Under the pieces are notes generated by a model. That model did no database searches, had not been told where the DNA came from, and saw nothing but the letters and a program-made list of their open reading frames with translations. Below are positions 1 to 9,403 of a stretch of 64,000 nucleotides of DNA, in pieces (position 1 is the stretch's first letter; every line of letters begins with the position of its first letter). The stretch covers positions 806,001 through 870,000 of the forward strand of contig NZ_JAIWJA010000003.1 in NCBI RefSeq assembly GCF_020515695.1, given 5' to 3'. The position numbers and the translations under genes are program-made. The stretch is from Pseudomonas sp. MWU16-30317 (GTDB taxonomy: Bacteria > Pseudomonadota > Gammaproteobacteria > Pseudomonadales > Pseudomonadaceae).

Positions 1-2
1 AC

Positions 3-1736
3 TACCAGAGCCTGCCAGGCTGCGAAGACGCCACTCCGGACATGGTCTCGGCCATTCTCGAGGAAGGCGCCAAGTTCTGTGAACAGGTGCTGGGCCCGCT
101 GAACCGCGTGGGTGATACCGAAGGCTGCACCTGGAGCGAATCCGGGGTCAAAACGCCGACCGGCTTCAAGCAAGCCTACGAGCAGTTCGTCGAAGGCGGC
201 TGGCCGAGCCTGGCGCACGACGTTGCCCACGGCGGCCAAGGCCTGCCGGAATCCTTGGGGCTGGCAGTCAGCGAAATGGTCGGCGGCGCCAACTGGTCGT
301 GGGGCATGTACCCCGGCCTGTCCCATGGCGCGATGAACACCATCTCCGCCCACGGCACCCCTGAACAGCAAGAGGCCTACCTGACCAAGCTGGTCTCGGG
401 TGAGTGGACCGGCACCATGTGCCTGACCGAATCCCACTGCGGTACCGACCTGGGCATGCTGCGCACCAAGGCCGAGCCGCAGGCCGATGGGTCCTACAAG
501 ATCACCGGCACCAAGATCTTCATCTCTGCCGGTGAACACGACATGGCCGAGAACATCATCCACATCGTGCTGGCGCGCCTGCCCGATGCGCCGGCAGGCA
601 CCAAGGGGATCTCGCTGTTCATCGTGCCGAAGATCCTGCCGAGCATCGAAGGCAGCCTGGGCGAACGCAACGCGGTCACCTGTGGCTCCATCGAACACAA
701 GATGGGCATCCACGGCAACGCCACCTGCGTGATGAACTTCGACGCCGCCACCGGTTACTTGATCGGCCCGGCCAACAAGGGCCTGAACTGCATGTTCACG
801 TTCATGAACACCGCGCGGTTGGGCACTGCACTGCAAGGCCTGGCACACGCCGAAGTGGCCTTCCAGGGCGGCCTCAAGTACGCCCGCGATCGCGTGCAGA
901 TGCGCTCGCTGACCGGCCCCAAGGCGCCGGACAAAGCCGCCGACCCGATCATCGTGCACCCTGATGTGCGACGCATGCTGCTGACCATGAAGGCCTTCGC
1001 CGAGGGTACTCGGGCGATGGTCTACTTCACTGCCAAGCTGGTCGACGTGGTCAAGTACAGCCAGGACGAAGAAGAGCGCAAGCGTGCCGACGCGCTGCTG
1101 GCGTTCATGACCCCGATTGCCAAGGCGTTCATGACCGAAGTCGGTTTCGAATCGGCCAACCACGGCGTGCAGATCTATGGCGGCCACGGCTTCATCGCCG
1201 AGTGGGGCATGGAGCAGAACGTGCGCGACAGCCGTATCTCGATGCTCTACGAGGGCACCACCGGCATCCAGGCGCTCGACCTGCTGGGCCGCAAAGTGCT
1301 GATGACCCAGGGCGAAGCGCTCAAGGGCTTCACCAAGATCGTCCACAAGTTCTGCCAGGCCAATGAAGGTGTCGAGGCCGTCAGCGAGTTCGTTACACCC
1401 TTGGCGCAACTGAACAAGGAGTGGGGCGAGATCACGATGAAGGTCGGCATGGCGGCGATGAAGGACCGTGAAGAGGTCGGCGCGGCGTCGGTGGATTACC
1501 TGATGTATTCCGGTTATGCCTGCCTGGCATACTTCTGGGCCGACATGGCGCGTCTGGCGGCCGAGAAACTCGCTGCCGGCACTACCGAGGAGGCGTTCTA
1601 CACGGCCAAGCTGCAGACGGCGCGCTTCTACTTCCAGCGGATCCTGCCGCGCACCCGCACGCATGTGGCGGCGATGCTGTCGGGTGCGGGCAACCTGATG
1701 CAGATGGATGAAGAGGCGTTCGGCCTCTCTTACTGA
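3..1736 (+). CDS. Acyl-CoA dehydrogenase, 5'-truncated by window edge
   Basis: FAD-dependent acyl-CoA dehydrogenase, the first oxidation of fatty acyl-CoA beta-oxidation, passing electrons to ETF. The frame is open from base 3, so roughly 25 N-terminal residues lie outside the window, judged against the complete paralogue at 3345-5123. Visible blocks are [12 protein letters not shown], the flavin-site GTKIFIS segment, RRMLLTMK and [12 protein letters not shown], which contains the conserved Glu. A long C-terminal helical extension places it in the roughly 600-residue class (DmdC/long-chain type) rather than the 380-residue class. Substrate chain length cannot be read from sequence. It is followed by a REP element and a diguanylate cyclase gene, the arrangement seen in P. 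putida. Confidence 0.93.
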   Translation, partial: YQSLPGCEDATPDMVSAILEEGAKFCEQVLGPLNRVGDTEGCTWSESGVKTPTGFKQAYEQFVEGGWPSLAHDVAHGGQGLPESLGLAVSEMVGGANWSWGMYPGLSHGAMNTISAHGTPEQQEAYLTKLVSGEWTGTMCLTESHCGTDLGMLRTKAEPQADGSYKITGTKIFISAGEHDMAENIIHIVLARLPDAPAGTKGISLFIVPKILPSIEGSLGERNAVTCGSIEHKMGIHGNATCVMNFDAATGYLIGPANKGLNCMFTFMNTARLGTALQGLAHAEVAFQGGLKYARDRVQMRSLTGPKAPDKAADPIIVHPDVRRMLLTMKAFAEGTRAMVYFTAKLVDVVKYSQDEEERKRADALLAFMTPIAKAFMTEVGFESANHGVQIYGGHGFIAEWGMEQNVRDSRISMLYEGTTGIQALDLLGRKVLMTQGEALKGFTKIVHKFCQANEGVEAVSEFVTPLAQLNKEWGEITMKVGMAAMKDREEVGAASVDYLMYSGYACLAYFWADMARLAAEKLAAGTTEEAFYTAKLQTARFYFQRILPRTRTHVAAMLSGAGNLMQMDEEAFGLSY

Positions 1737-1756
1737 GTACTGCGCATGACTTGCCG

Positions 1757-1840
1757 GCCCGTTCGCCGCCAAACGCGCACCCTTGCTCCCACAGTCGCGC
1801 ACTGCGGGAGCAAGGGTGCGAACTCGGCAGCGAAGGGGCC
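1757..1840. repeat. REP-type inverted repeat
   Basis: Imperfect palindrome. The 19-base arms at 1776-1794 and 1802-1820 both contain the Pseudomonas REP core around TTGCTCCCACAG/CTGCGGGAGCAA. Outer arms TTCGCCGCC and GGCAGCGAA extend it. It lies between the acyl-CoA dehydrogenase and the GGDEF gene. A close relative, with the same GCCGCCAAACGCGCACCC lead, occurs at 52611-52698. Confidence 0.8.
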
Positions 1841-1935
1841 CTCAAGACCACAGTCACTCACCCCCGCTACATCCCGATCCGATTAAACCCTAAACCTTTC
1901 CAACTTCCGGCCGATACAGATGCAGGCACAATGCC

Positions 1936-3252
1936 ATGCACTGTTTGACGGCCGGAGTTTTGCCTTTGCCGCGTTTATCTGCTGCTCGAATCAGCCATTT
2001 CCTGCCCTCGCTGGTGTTGCTGCTGGCCGGGCTGGCGGCAGCCTATGTGCGCGATTTGAACGTGTTCTTCACATCGCTGTTCAACGTCCTGCCGACGCTG
2101 GTGCTACTGCTGGGGGGCGCCTATTGCGCAGTCTATCGGCGCCAGCGCGAGCTGTTCCTGATGGTCACGGTGTACATCGCCTACTATCTGCTCGATACGC
2201 AGACCGATTTCTACCGCGACAATGGCAAGCTGCGCGAAGACGCGGCGGTGGTCTTCCATCTGGTCTGTCTGATATTGCCGATGCTCTACGGACTGTTCGG
2301 CGCTTGGGCGGAACGCACTCATCTGTTTCAGGATATCGTCGCCCGCTGCGCGGTGCTGCTGGCCGTCAGCGCGGTAGCGCTGGGCCTGGAGCAGAGCTTT
2401 CCAGCGGCCTTGCTCGACTGGCTGGCGGACATCCGCTGGCCGTCGCTGCACGGCCAATGGATGAGCCTGATCCAGCTCGCCTACCCGATGTTCTTCATCG
2501 CCTTCGTGGTGCTCACGGTGCAGTACGTGCGCTTTCCACGGCCGTTGCATGCCGCGCAACTGGTGGGCCTGATCGGGATGTTCTGGGCCCTGCCGAAGAC
2601 CTTCATCCTGCCCTTCACCCTGAACATTCTGTGCAGCCAGGTGATGCTGATGATCGCCGCGGCGGTGGCCCACGAGGCCTATCAGATGGCCTTTCGTGAC
2701 GAGCTCACCGGGCTGCCGGGCCGCCGCGCGCTCAACGAGCGCATGCAACGCCTGGGGCGCAATTACGTGCTGGCAATGACCGACGTCGACCACTTCAAGA
2801 AATTCAACGATACCCACGGCCACGACGTCGGCGATCAGGTGCTGCGCCTGGTCGCCAGCAAGCTGTCGAAAGTCAGCGGCGGCGGGCGCGCGTATCGCTA
2901 TGGCGGGGAGGAGTTCGCCCTGGTCTTCGCCGGCAAGACCCTGGAAGAGTGCATGCCGCATCTCGAAGTGATCCGCGGCGTGATTGCTGCCTACAACATT
3001 CAGCTGCGCAACCCCGATCGCCCGCAGGATGACCTGCAGGGGCGTCAGCGCCGGGCGGGTTCAGCGGCGACCAGCGTGTCGGTCACGGTGAGCATCGGCG
3101 TGTGCGAGCGGATGCCCGAGCAGCGCACCCCCGAGGAAGTCCTCAAGGCCGCCGACCAGGCGTTGTATGCCGCCAAAGGTGCCGGCCGCAATTGCGTGGT
3201 CAGCTATGGCCAGAACCGCCGTGGCGCGGTGCGTACTGCTGCGACTGCGTGA
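1936..3252 (+). CDS. Membrane-bound diguanylate cyclase (GGDEF)
   Basis: Predicted 438-residue inner-membrane protein making cyclic di-GMP from two GTP. Residues about 20-240 form seven or eight hydrophobic segments. The GGDEF domain follows from about residue 245 (DELTGLPGRRALNERM, then the metal-binding DVDHFKKFND). The active-site motif is GGEEF at residues 323-327. The position where an inhibitory I-site RxxD would sit (five residues before GGEEF) reads SGGG, so product inhibition through that site is not expected. A glutamine/arginine-rich insert (RPQDDLQGRQRRAG) lies in the late GGDEF domain. It sits between two paralogous acyl-CoA dehydrogenase genes; the sensed signal is unknown. Confidence 0.9.
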   Translation: MHCLTAGVLPLPRLSAARISHFLPSLVLLLAGLAAAYVRDLNVFFTSLFNVLPTLVLLLGGAYCAVYRRQRELFLMVTVYIAYYLLDTQTDFYRDNGKLREDAAVVFHLVCLILPMLYGLFGAWAERTHLFQDIVARCAVLLAVSAVALGLEQSFPAALLDWLADIRWPSLHGQWMSLIQLAYPMFFIAFVVLTVQYVRFPRPLHAAQLVGLIGMFWALPKTFILPFTLNILCSQVMLMIAAAVAHEAYQMAFRDELTGLPGRRALNERMQRLGRNYVLAMTDVDHFKKFNDTHGHDVGDQVLRLVASKLSKVSGGGRAYRYGGEEFALVFAGKTLEECMPHLEVIRGVIAAYNIQLRNPDRPQDDLQGRQRRAGSAATSVSVTVSIGVCERMPEQRTPEEVLKAADQALYAAKGAGRNCVVSYGQNRRGAVRTAATA

Positions 3253-3344
3253 CCGACCAGTCACAAGTCGACGCTATGTCTCCGAAAAGTTGTTGGGCTA
3301 CACTGCCCTGATTCGACTTTTCCAGCTCTGTTCTAGAGGTTGCC

Positions 3345-5123
3345 ATGGCTGACTACAAAGCGCCCCTGCGCGATATGCGCTTCATCCTCAACGAAGTCTT
3401 CGATGTGTCCAGCCAGTGGGCGCAGTTGCCGGCCCTTGCCGAAGTCGTGGATGCCGACACCGTCGAGGCCATTCTAGAAGAGGCGGGCAAAGTCACCAGC
3501 AAAGGCATCGCGCCGCTGAGCCGAGCGGCCGATGAAGAAGGCTGCCACTGGCACGACGGCGCAGTCACCACCCCGGCTGGCTTCCTCCAGGCCTATCGCA
3601 CCTACGCCGAGGGCGGCTGGGTAGGTGTTGGCGGCGACCCGCAATTCGGCGGCATGGGCATGCCCAAGGTGGTGTCGGCCCAAGTCGAGGAAATGGTCAA
3701 CTCCGCCAGCCTGTCGTTCGGCCTGTACCCGATGCTCACCGCTGGCGCCTGCCTGTCGATCCTCGCTCACGCCAGCGAAGCGCTCAAACAGGCGTATCTG
3801 CCCAATATGTACGCGGGCGTGTGGGCCGGCTCCATGTGCCTCACCGAAGCTCATGCGGGGACCGATCTGGGCATCATCCGCACCAAGGCCGAACCCCAGG
3901 CCAATGGCAGCTACAAGGTCAGCGGCACCAAGATCTTCATCACCGGCGGTGAGCACGACCTCACCGAAAACATCATCCACCTGGTACTGGCCAAGCTACC
4001 CGATGCGCCGGCGGGGCCCAAGGGCATCTCGTTGTTCCTGGTGCCCAAGTTTCTGGTCAACGCCGATGGCAGCCTGGGTGAGCGCAATCCGGTGACCTGC
4101 GGCTCCATCGAGCACAAGATGGGCATCCAGGCCTCGGCCACGTGTGTGATGAACTTCGACGCCGCCGAAGGTTATATCGTCGGCGAGCCGAACAAGGGCC
4201 TGGCGGCGATGTTCACCATGATGAACTACGAGCGCCTCGGCGTTGGTATTCAGGGCCTGGCGTCGGGCGAGCGCTCGTACCAGAACGCCGTGGACTACGC
4301 TCGCGATCGCCTGCAGAGCCGGTCGCCCACTGGCGCGCAAGCCAAGGACAAAGTCGCCGACCCGATCATCGTCCACCCCGATGTGCGGCGCATGCTGCTG
4401 ACCATGAAGGCTAGCAACGAAGGCGGCCGGGCCTTCTCCTCGTACGTGGCGCTGCAACTCGACCGCGCCAAGTTCAGCGAAGAGGCCACCGAGCGCAAAC
4501 GTGCCGAAGACTTGGTGGCCTTGCTGACGCCGGTCGCCAAGGCGTTCCTGACGGACCTGGGCCTGGAAACCACCGTGCATGGCCAGCAGATTTTCGGCGG
4601 CCACGGCTACATCCGCGAATGGGGCCAGGAACAACTGGTGCGCGACGTGCGCATCACCCAGATCTACGAAGGCACCAACGGCATCCAGGCCCTCGACCTG
4701 ATAGGCCGCAAGGTGGTGGGCAACGGCGGCGCGTCGTACAAGATCTTCGCTGAAGAAATCCGCTGGTTCATCGCCGATACCGGCGGCGCCATGGCCGAGT
4801 TCACCAAGCCGTTGGGCGCTGCACTGGACAACCTCGATCAGCTGACCACCTGGGTCATCGACAAGGCACTGCACAATCCCCAGGAAATCGGCGCTGCCTC
4901 GGTGGAATACCTGCAAGTGTTCGGCTACACCGCCTATGCCTATATGTGGGCATTGATGGCCCAGGCGGCGCTGGGCAAGGAAGATCAGGAGGCGTTCTAC
5001 GCCAGCAAGCTCGGTACAGCGCGGTTCTTTTTTGCCCGCTTGCTGCCGCGCATCCATTCACTGACGGCCTCGGTCAAGGCGGGCAGCGAATCCCTGTATC
5101 TACTGGATGCCGAGCAATTCTGA
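3345..5123 (+). CDS. Acyl-CoA dehydrogenase (complete paralogue)
   Basis: 592-residue acyl-CoA dehydrogenase for beta-oxidation. It starts at ATG 3345, preceded by GAGG eight bases upstream. Conserved blocks are [53 protein letters not shown] and YEGTNGIQALDLIGRK with the catalytic-region Glu, then a C-terminal helical domain. It is collinear with, and very similar to, the truncated gene at 3-1736, so the two look like an old tandem duplication now separated by a GGDEF gene. A strong terminator hairpin lies 170 bases downstream. Exact acyl specificity is not assigned. Confidence 0.95.
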   Translation: MADYKAPLRDMRFILNEVFDVSSQWAQLPALAEVVDADTVEAILEEAGKVTSKGIAPLSRAADEEGCHWHDGAVTTPAGFLQAYRTYAEGGWVGVGGDPQFGGMGMPKVVSAQVEEMVNSASLSFGLYPMLTAGACLSILAHASEALKQAYLPNMYAGVWAGSMCLTEAHAGTDLGIIRTKAEPQANGSYKVSGTKIFITGGEHDLTENIIHLVLAKLPDAPAGPKGISLFLVPKFLVNADGSLGERNPVTCGSIEHKMGIQASATCVMNFDAAEGYIVGEPNKGLAAMFTMMNYERLGVGIQGLASGERSYQNAVDYARDRLQSRSPTGAQAKDKVADPIIVHPDVRRMLLTMKASNEGGRAFSSYVALQLDRAKFSEEATERKRAEDLVALLTPVAKAFLTDLGLETTVHGQQIFGGHGYIREWGQEQLVRDVRITQIYEGTNGIQALDLIGRKVVGNGGASYKIFAEEIRWFIADTGGAMAEFTKPLGAALDNLDQLTTWVIDKALHNPQEIGAASVEYLQVFGYTAYAYMWALMAQAALGKEDQEAFYASKLGTARFFFARLLPRIHSLTASVKAGSESLYLLDAEQF

Positions 5124-5289
5124 GTGCTGTAAGCGTTTGCTTACAGTCTGTGGTGCCGATCGCCTATACCGCTGACAACTCGGAATCAGTATCTTTAACT
5201 CACGGATGTAGCGCAGGAAGCGCCAAGGAAATAAACGGAATCACCCGCCAGGATGGTGGGTAGAAATGGATGTCAGGGACACATACTGC

Positions 5290-5314
5290 AAAACCCCGCT
5301 CAGGCGGGGTTTTT
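5290..5314. terminator. Rho-independent terminator, probably bidirectional
   Basis: Perfect 10-bp stem AAAACCCCGC/GCGGGGTTTT at 5290-5299 and 5304-5313 with a 4-base loop. It ends in five T on the plus strand, and AAAA on the other side would give U on the minus transcript. It separates the plus-strand acyl-CoA dehydrogenase from the convergent Pmp3 gene and could serve both. Confidence 0.85.
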
Positions 5315-5338
5315 CGTTTGGGCGGATTTTAGCTCACC

Positions 5339-5497
5339 TCAACGTTTGGCAATGATATACACCGCATGGATGATCCCTGGGATGTAGCCGCACAGAGTCA
5401 GCAGGATATTGAGCCAGAAGGCGCCGCCGAAACCGACCTGCAGGAACACGCCGACAGGGGGCAGGATAATGGCGAAGATGAGGCGAATGATGTCCAT
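5339..5497 (-). CDS. Pmp3/YqaE-family small membrane protein
   Basis: 52-residue proteolipid found by translating the minus strand. It starts MDIIRLIFAIILPPVGVFLQ, continues with GGAFWLNILLTLCGYIPGI, and ends YIIAKR. The two hydrophobic segments, the PPxGVFLQ turn and the GxIPGxIHAxY motif are diagnostic of the Pmp3/YqaE/UPF0057 family, small membrane proteins linked to membrane potential and osmotic or cold stress. GGAG lies about seven bases before the ATG at 5497. Its stop is about 25 bases from the bidirectional terminator at 5290-5314. Family identity is clear; physiological role here is inferred. Confidence 0.9.
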   Translation of the reverse strand: MDIIRLIFAIILPPVGVFLQVGFGGAFWLNILLTLCGYIPGIIHAVYIIAKR

Positions 5498-5521
5498 GGT
5501 ATTACTCCAGAGGTCGTTAAT

Positions 5522-5707
5522 CTAGTGACCTTTGGCGCGCGAGAAGATTCCGTCGATCACTGGCAACTCGCTGTTGCTCAACCACTTACATCGCTCAGCG
5601 CGGAAAAAGCGCCCGAGCCTAACCTGGCTGGCTCGGGACGTTGCGCGATAACGCAAGACGGTATTTTTACCTGGCCGAATGTAGAACCAGGATTTTGCTG
5701 CGGACAT
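5522..5707 (-). CDS. Possible small basic protein (uncertain)
   Basis: A 61-codon open frame beginning MSAAKSWFYIRPGKNTVLRY and ending FSRAKGH, 24 bases upstream of the Pmp3 gene on the same strand. It is arginine/lysine rich with no recognised domain. The ATG lacks a clear Shine-Dalgarno sequence and codon use is less GC-biased at third positions than in neighbours. It could be a real short gene co-transcribed with the Pmp3 gene or simply part of that gene's leader. No function is proposed. Confidence 0.25.
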   Translation of the reverse strand: MSAAKSWFYIRPGKNTVLRYRATSRASQVRLGRFFRAERCKWLSNSELPVIDGIFSRAKGH

Positions 5708-5817
5708 GATGGTGCGGCGGCTGGCGTGTGTATGTCGCACGACTGTTAGGGCAAGGCTTGCTCGCGAAAGCACCGGTCGCGTCGATCCCATTTTTTAAGG
5801 TGAACCACAGAGTCTCG

Positions 5818-6423
5818 CTACCCGCGAAAACGCGCCAGCGCTTCCAGGCCATCGGTGTAGGTGCGCACCAAAAAAGCCGGCTGCAGGAAGCCATGATCGC
5901 GATCGTGGTCGACAATGACGATGTCGGCATCGATGCCCCAGTCGCGTTCTTTCGCCAGCGGCGGATGCTCAGCGTTGCCATCGATGATCAGCAGGATATG
6001 CAGGTCGCGGCACAATCTCGACGCAGCCTGACAGTACTCGACGGTCATGTCCTTACAATCGGCCTGCAGCACGATGGCTGCGGTGTTCGCATCCACGGCA
6101 GCATGCAGCGCAGCCTGATCGTTGGCCCGCAGGTGTGCCGGATGATCACCGATAAGCAGGATGCCGCTGTCGCGGCGCTTGCTTTGCCCCCAGCGGCGCG
6201 CCAGATCAAGGGCGGCCTGGCGCGCGGCGGCGAGGCTGGGTCGCGGCCAGATGAGGGTATTGCCTGGCATCGTGGTGATTTCTTCGCGGCCGGAGCCCAC
6301 TCCCGCACGGGGGACAAGGTGTACGGTCGGTTTGAATGCGGCAGGTGAATGGTTGTCAAGCTGACCAGACGCCGCAGGCGCGTCAAATTCCGCTGTGAAA
6401 CGACGCAAACTGAATAGACTCAT
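5818..6423 (-). CDS. Hypothetical protein, 201 aa
   Basis: Not recognised. The predicted soluble protein has alternating hydrophobic strands and helices suggesting an alpha/beta fold (GILLIGDHPAHLRANDQAAL, TAAIVLQADCKD, DLHILLIIDGNA, DADIVIVDHDRDHG). No signal peptide, membrane segment or obvious catalytic motif is seen. The first 50 residues look disordered; an internal Met at residue 52 (MPGNTLIWPRP) is an alternative start just before the ordered region. It is transcribed away from the LysR gene at 6579, so that regulator could control it, but this is inference. Confidence 0.6.
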   Translation of the reverse strand: MSLFSLRRFTAEFDAPAASGQLDNHSPAAFKPTVHLVPRAGVGSGREEITTMPGNTLIWPRPSLAAARQAALDLARRWGQSKRRDSGILLIGDHPAHLRANDQAALHAAVDANTAAIVLQADCKDMTVEYCQAASRLCRDLHILLIIDGNAEHPPLAKERDWGIDADIVIVDHDRDHGFLQPAFLVRTYTDGLEALARFRG

Positions 6424-6578
6424 TCGCTCAGGCCTATCTAAATGCTAAACGGCAAAGGCGCAGGAAACTCCTCGCGCGGGGCCTTTGTGTGTCTGCACCC
6501 CTTTGATTGCGGATAGACTAGGCCGCTGCCGGGGACGGCTCCATTTCGATTTAACAGTATTTTTGATAAGTGATGCTT

Positions 6579-7457
6579 ATGGATTTCAAGCAGCTGCGGT
6601 ATTTCGTCGCGGTCTATGAAGAGGGCCACGTCGGCCGCGCCGCCGAGCGCCTGGCGCTGTCGCAACCGGCGCTGTCGCAACAGATCAGGCAGCTGGAGCA
6701 CAACCTCGATGTGAGCCTGTTCGAGCGCAGCAACAAACGCCTGCTGCCGACCCTGGCCGCCCACACGCTGTACAACCACGCCGTGCCCCTGCTCGACGGG
6801 CTGCAGCGGGCGCGCGAGGCACTGGGCAATTTCAAGGGCCAGGCGGTGCGCACGCTGGCCATCGGCGTGCTGCAAACCGTGCACCCGAGCCTGGTGCCGC
6901 AGTTGCTTGAGGGTGTGCGCAAGGCACAGCCCCATCTGGTAGTGCAGATCTACGAGTTGTCGGGGCTGGAGATCGAGCGGCGGTTGCTCAGCGGTGTGCT
7001 GGATATCGGCATCGGCTATCTGCCGCCGCGCCAGCCCGGGCTGCATGGGGTGCTGCTTTATGAGGACGAGTTGCAGGTGGTGATCCCCACGGAGCACCCG
7101 CTGCGCGCGTTCAAGAGGGTCTCGCTGGTACAGGCAGCGGACTTGCAAATGCTGTTGCTGGGTGAGGAGTTTCAGCTGCGGCAGATCTGGCAGGGGCAAC
7201 TGGCCAATCTGGGCCGACGCCCGCAGGTGCAGGCCGAGCTCAACACCATGGCGGCGATCCTCGACAGCTTGCCCGGTACGGCGTTGGCCACGGTGCTGCC
7301 TGGACGAGCGCGGGTGGTTGGGGATGATGCCGGATTGCTATGGAAGCCCCTGAGTGAACCGCGGGTACCGCTCAAGGTGGGGCTGGTGTTCCGGGATGCG
7401 CAGCGCCAGCAGGCGTCGGTGGAGTTGTTGCAACGGGTGCTGGAATCGAGGGCGTAA
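6579..7457 (+). CDS. LysR-family transcriptional regulator
   Basis: 292-residue LTTR. An N-terminal winged helix-turn-helix at residues about 1-60 (MDFKQLRYFVAVYEEGHVGR, then LALSQPALSQQIRQLE) is followed by a periplasmic-binding-protein-like effector domain (VRTLAIGVLQTVHPSLVPQL onward). ATG 6579 is preferred because MDFKQLRYF is the canonical LTTR N-terminus; GTG 6570 and ATG 6573 would add two or three residues. It is divergent from the hypothetical gene at 5818-6423, and its stop faces the PQQ operon across a REP element. The inducer and targets cannot be told. Confidence 0.92.
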   Translation: MDFKQLRYFVAVYEEGHVGRAAERLALSQPALSQQIRQLEHNLDVSLFERSNKRLLPTLAAHTLYNHAVPLLDGLQRAREALGNFKGQAVRTLAIGVLQTVHPSLVPQLLEGVRKAQPHLVVQIYELSGLEIERRLLSGVLDIGIGYLPPRQPGLHGVLLYEDELQVVIPTEHPLRAFKRVSLVQAADLQMLLLGEEFQLRQIWQGQLANLGRRPQVQAELNTMAAILDSLPGTALATVLPGRARVVGDDAGLLWKPLSEPRVPLKVGLVFRDAQRQQASVELLQRVLESRA

Positions 7458-7461
7458 TCAC

Positions 7462-7540
7462 GGGCCTCTCCGCCGGCAGAGCCCGCTCCCAAAGGGTACG
7501 CCTAACGCTGTGGGAGCGAGCTCTGCGCACGAAGAGGCCC
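7462..7540. repeat. REP-type inverted repeat
   Basis: Two arms with the GAGCCCGCTCCCA and TGGGAGCGAGCTC cores, flanked by GGGCCTCT and AGAGGCCC, fill the gap between the convergent LysR gene and the last gene of the PQQ operon. Confidence 0.75.
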
Positions 7541-7558
7541 TTGGGTTCACCGCAAAAA

Positions 7559-9403
7559 TCAGCCCATTACCCGACCGTAAAACTTCCACTCCTCCTCCAG
7601 CGCATGCGCCAGGTTCGCCGCCTGGCGAAAGCCGTGTCGTTCCTCAGGATAAAAATGCCCTTCAGCCGACAAGCCATTACGCTGCAACGCCTCGAGCATG
7701 CTGCGGGTCTGCTGCGGCACCACCACCGCGTCCAGCTCGCCCTGAAAGAAGATCACCGGCACCTTGATGCGCTCGGCATGCAGCAGCGGCGTGCGTGCTT
7801 CATAACGCGCATGATCCGCGTCAGGGTCGCCGATCAGCCAGTCCAGATAGTCGCTCTCGAACTTGTGCGTATCGCGGGCCAGCGCCGCCGGGTCGCTTAC
7901 CCCATACAAGCTGGCGCCGCCGCGAAATACATCGCGAAACGCCAAGGCGCATAACGTCGTGTAACCGCCGGCGCTGCTGCCGCGAATGAATGCCCGCTGC
8001 GCATCGATCAGCCCCTGCGCCGCCAGGTGCTCGACCGCCGCGCAGGCATCGTCGACATCGCTGACACCCCAATTGCCCTGCAATGCCTGGCGATATTCGC
8101 GGCCGTAGCAGGTACTGCCGCGATAGTTGATGTCCGCTACGGCAAAGCCGCGCTGCGTCCAGTACTGGATGCGCGGCTCGAACACCGGGTAGCAACTGGA
8201 CGTCGGCCCGCCATGGATGAACACCAGCAACGGTGGCGGTAACTGCGGGTTGGCCGGTGGATAGAAAAAACAATGCGCCTGGCCGTCGCCACTGGCATAG
8301 CTGTGCGGATGCGGCAGGCTGATGTGCTCGGCGGCCAAGGGCGCTTCGCCGCCGGCCAGGACTTGCACCTCGTGGCTGCGCCGATCGATGGCGATCACGG
8401 CCGAGGGGCAGGTCGGCGAGGCGGCGATGGCATAGAAGCAAGCGTTGTCGGCCGCCAGGTTGCGGAAACGGCTGAACTCGCCGGTGTAGTCGAGCGTGGA
8501 GCCATCGGCGTCGTTGCACAGTCCGAGTTTGGCGAAGCCGTCTTCGAACCAGGTGGCCAGGTAGGTATGGTCCACGAGCGGCAGCCAACTGCTGGCCCCC
8601 AGTTGCCAGGGCGCTCCTGCATGATCGGCGGCCTTGGCGGGCAGCGCGTGCCAGCCGGCGGTGCTTTCTCGCCAGGGCTGCCAAAAGCCGTTGCGATCGG
8701 ACAGGCACTGCACGCGGCCCTGTTCGTCGATACGCGGCTGTTGCAGTGACTCAGGCTGCACGCCATCGCCGGCCAGGCAATACGGCTTGTGCCAGCCGCG
8801 GCCATCCAGGGTGCGCTCGGCACACATCAGCCGGGTCGCGGTCCAGGGTTGTTCGGGGTGCGACCACTCGATCCAGGCCAGCCGCGAGCCATCCGGGCAC
8901 AGCACCGGGGCGGCATAGAAGTCGGCGCCTTCGGCCAGCACCCGACGCGCGCCATCCTCGGCATCGATAGCCACCAGCCGGTGGATCGGATAAGGCGCGC
9001 CGGGCTCTTCTTCCACCGCCAGCACCTGGCCGTCGGCGAAGCTCAGGTCTCCGTAGCGGCGCACGTCGTGGGTGAGGGGATGAGGGGCGCTGCCGTCCAG
9101 TGCCTGAAGATACAGTTGCTGGTCGCGCTCGTTGACGAACACCAGGCCGTCGTCCACCAAACAGAACGAACCGCCGCCGTATTCGTACACGCGGCTGCGC
9201 ACGCTGAAACCGTCGGGGGTCAGGCAGCGCGCCCGACCGTCTTGCCATTGCCAGATGCGGCTGGCGGCGTCGCTGGGGCGGTATTCGCTCCAGAAGACCC
9301 CGGCGGCACCGATGCGCAATTCGGCGAAATCGGTGGCGGCCGCGACCGCTTGTACGGCGCTGAACGGCTCAGCTTTTTGCGATGAGACGGGAGTTTCGTT
9401 CAT
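7559..9403 (-). CDS. pqqG: S9 prolyl oligopeptidase-family protein of the PQQ operon
   Basis: 614-residue alpha/beta-hydrolase peptidase. An N-terminal seven-bladed propeller-like region (residues about 20-380) precedes a C-terminal catalytic domain. The nucleophile elbow is GSSAGGY, the acid is probably the Asp of GELDAVV and the base the His of ERHGFR. The oxyanion region is HGGPTSS. Start ATG 9403 overlaps the pqqE 3' end by 35 bases, as expected for the last gene of this operon; the frame stays open further upstream but only antisense-free nonsense sequence lies there. Homologues follow pqqE in P. putida; a role in trimming or turnover of the PqqA peptide is an inference. Naming differs between species (pqqG or pqqM). 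Confidence 0.88.
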   Translation of the reverse strand: MNETPVSSQKAEPFSAVQAVAAATDFAELRIGAAGVFWSEYRPSDAASRIWQWQDGRARCLTPDGFSVRSRVYEYGGGSFCLVDDGLVFVNERDQQLYLQALDGSAPHPLTHDVRRYGDLSFADGQVLAVEEEPGAPYPIHRLVAIDAEDGARRVLAEGADFYAAPVLCPDGSRLAWIEWSHPEQPWTATRLMCAERTLDGRGWHKPYCLAGDGVQPESLQQPRIDEQGRVQCLSDRNGFWQPWRESTAGWHALPAKAADHAGAPWQLGASSWLPLVDHTYLATWFEDGFAKLGLCNDADGSTLDYTGEFSRFRNLAADNACFYAIAASPTCPSAVIAIDRRSHEVQVLAGGEAPLAAEHISLPHPHSYASGDGQAHCFFYPPANPQLPPPLLVFIHGGPTSSCYPVFEPRIQYWTQRGFAVADINYRGSTCYGREYRQALQGNWGVSDVDDACAAVEHLAAQGLIDAQRAFIRGSSAGGYTTLCALAFRDVFRGGASLYGVSDPAALARDTHKFESDYLDWLIGDPDADHARYEARTPLLHAERIKVPVIFFQGELDAVVVPQQTRSMLEALQRNGLSAEGHFYPEERHGFRQAANLAHALEEEWKFYGRVMG

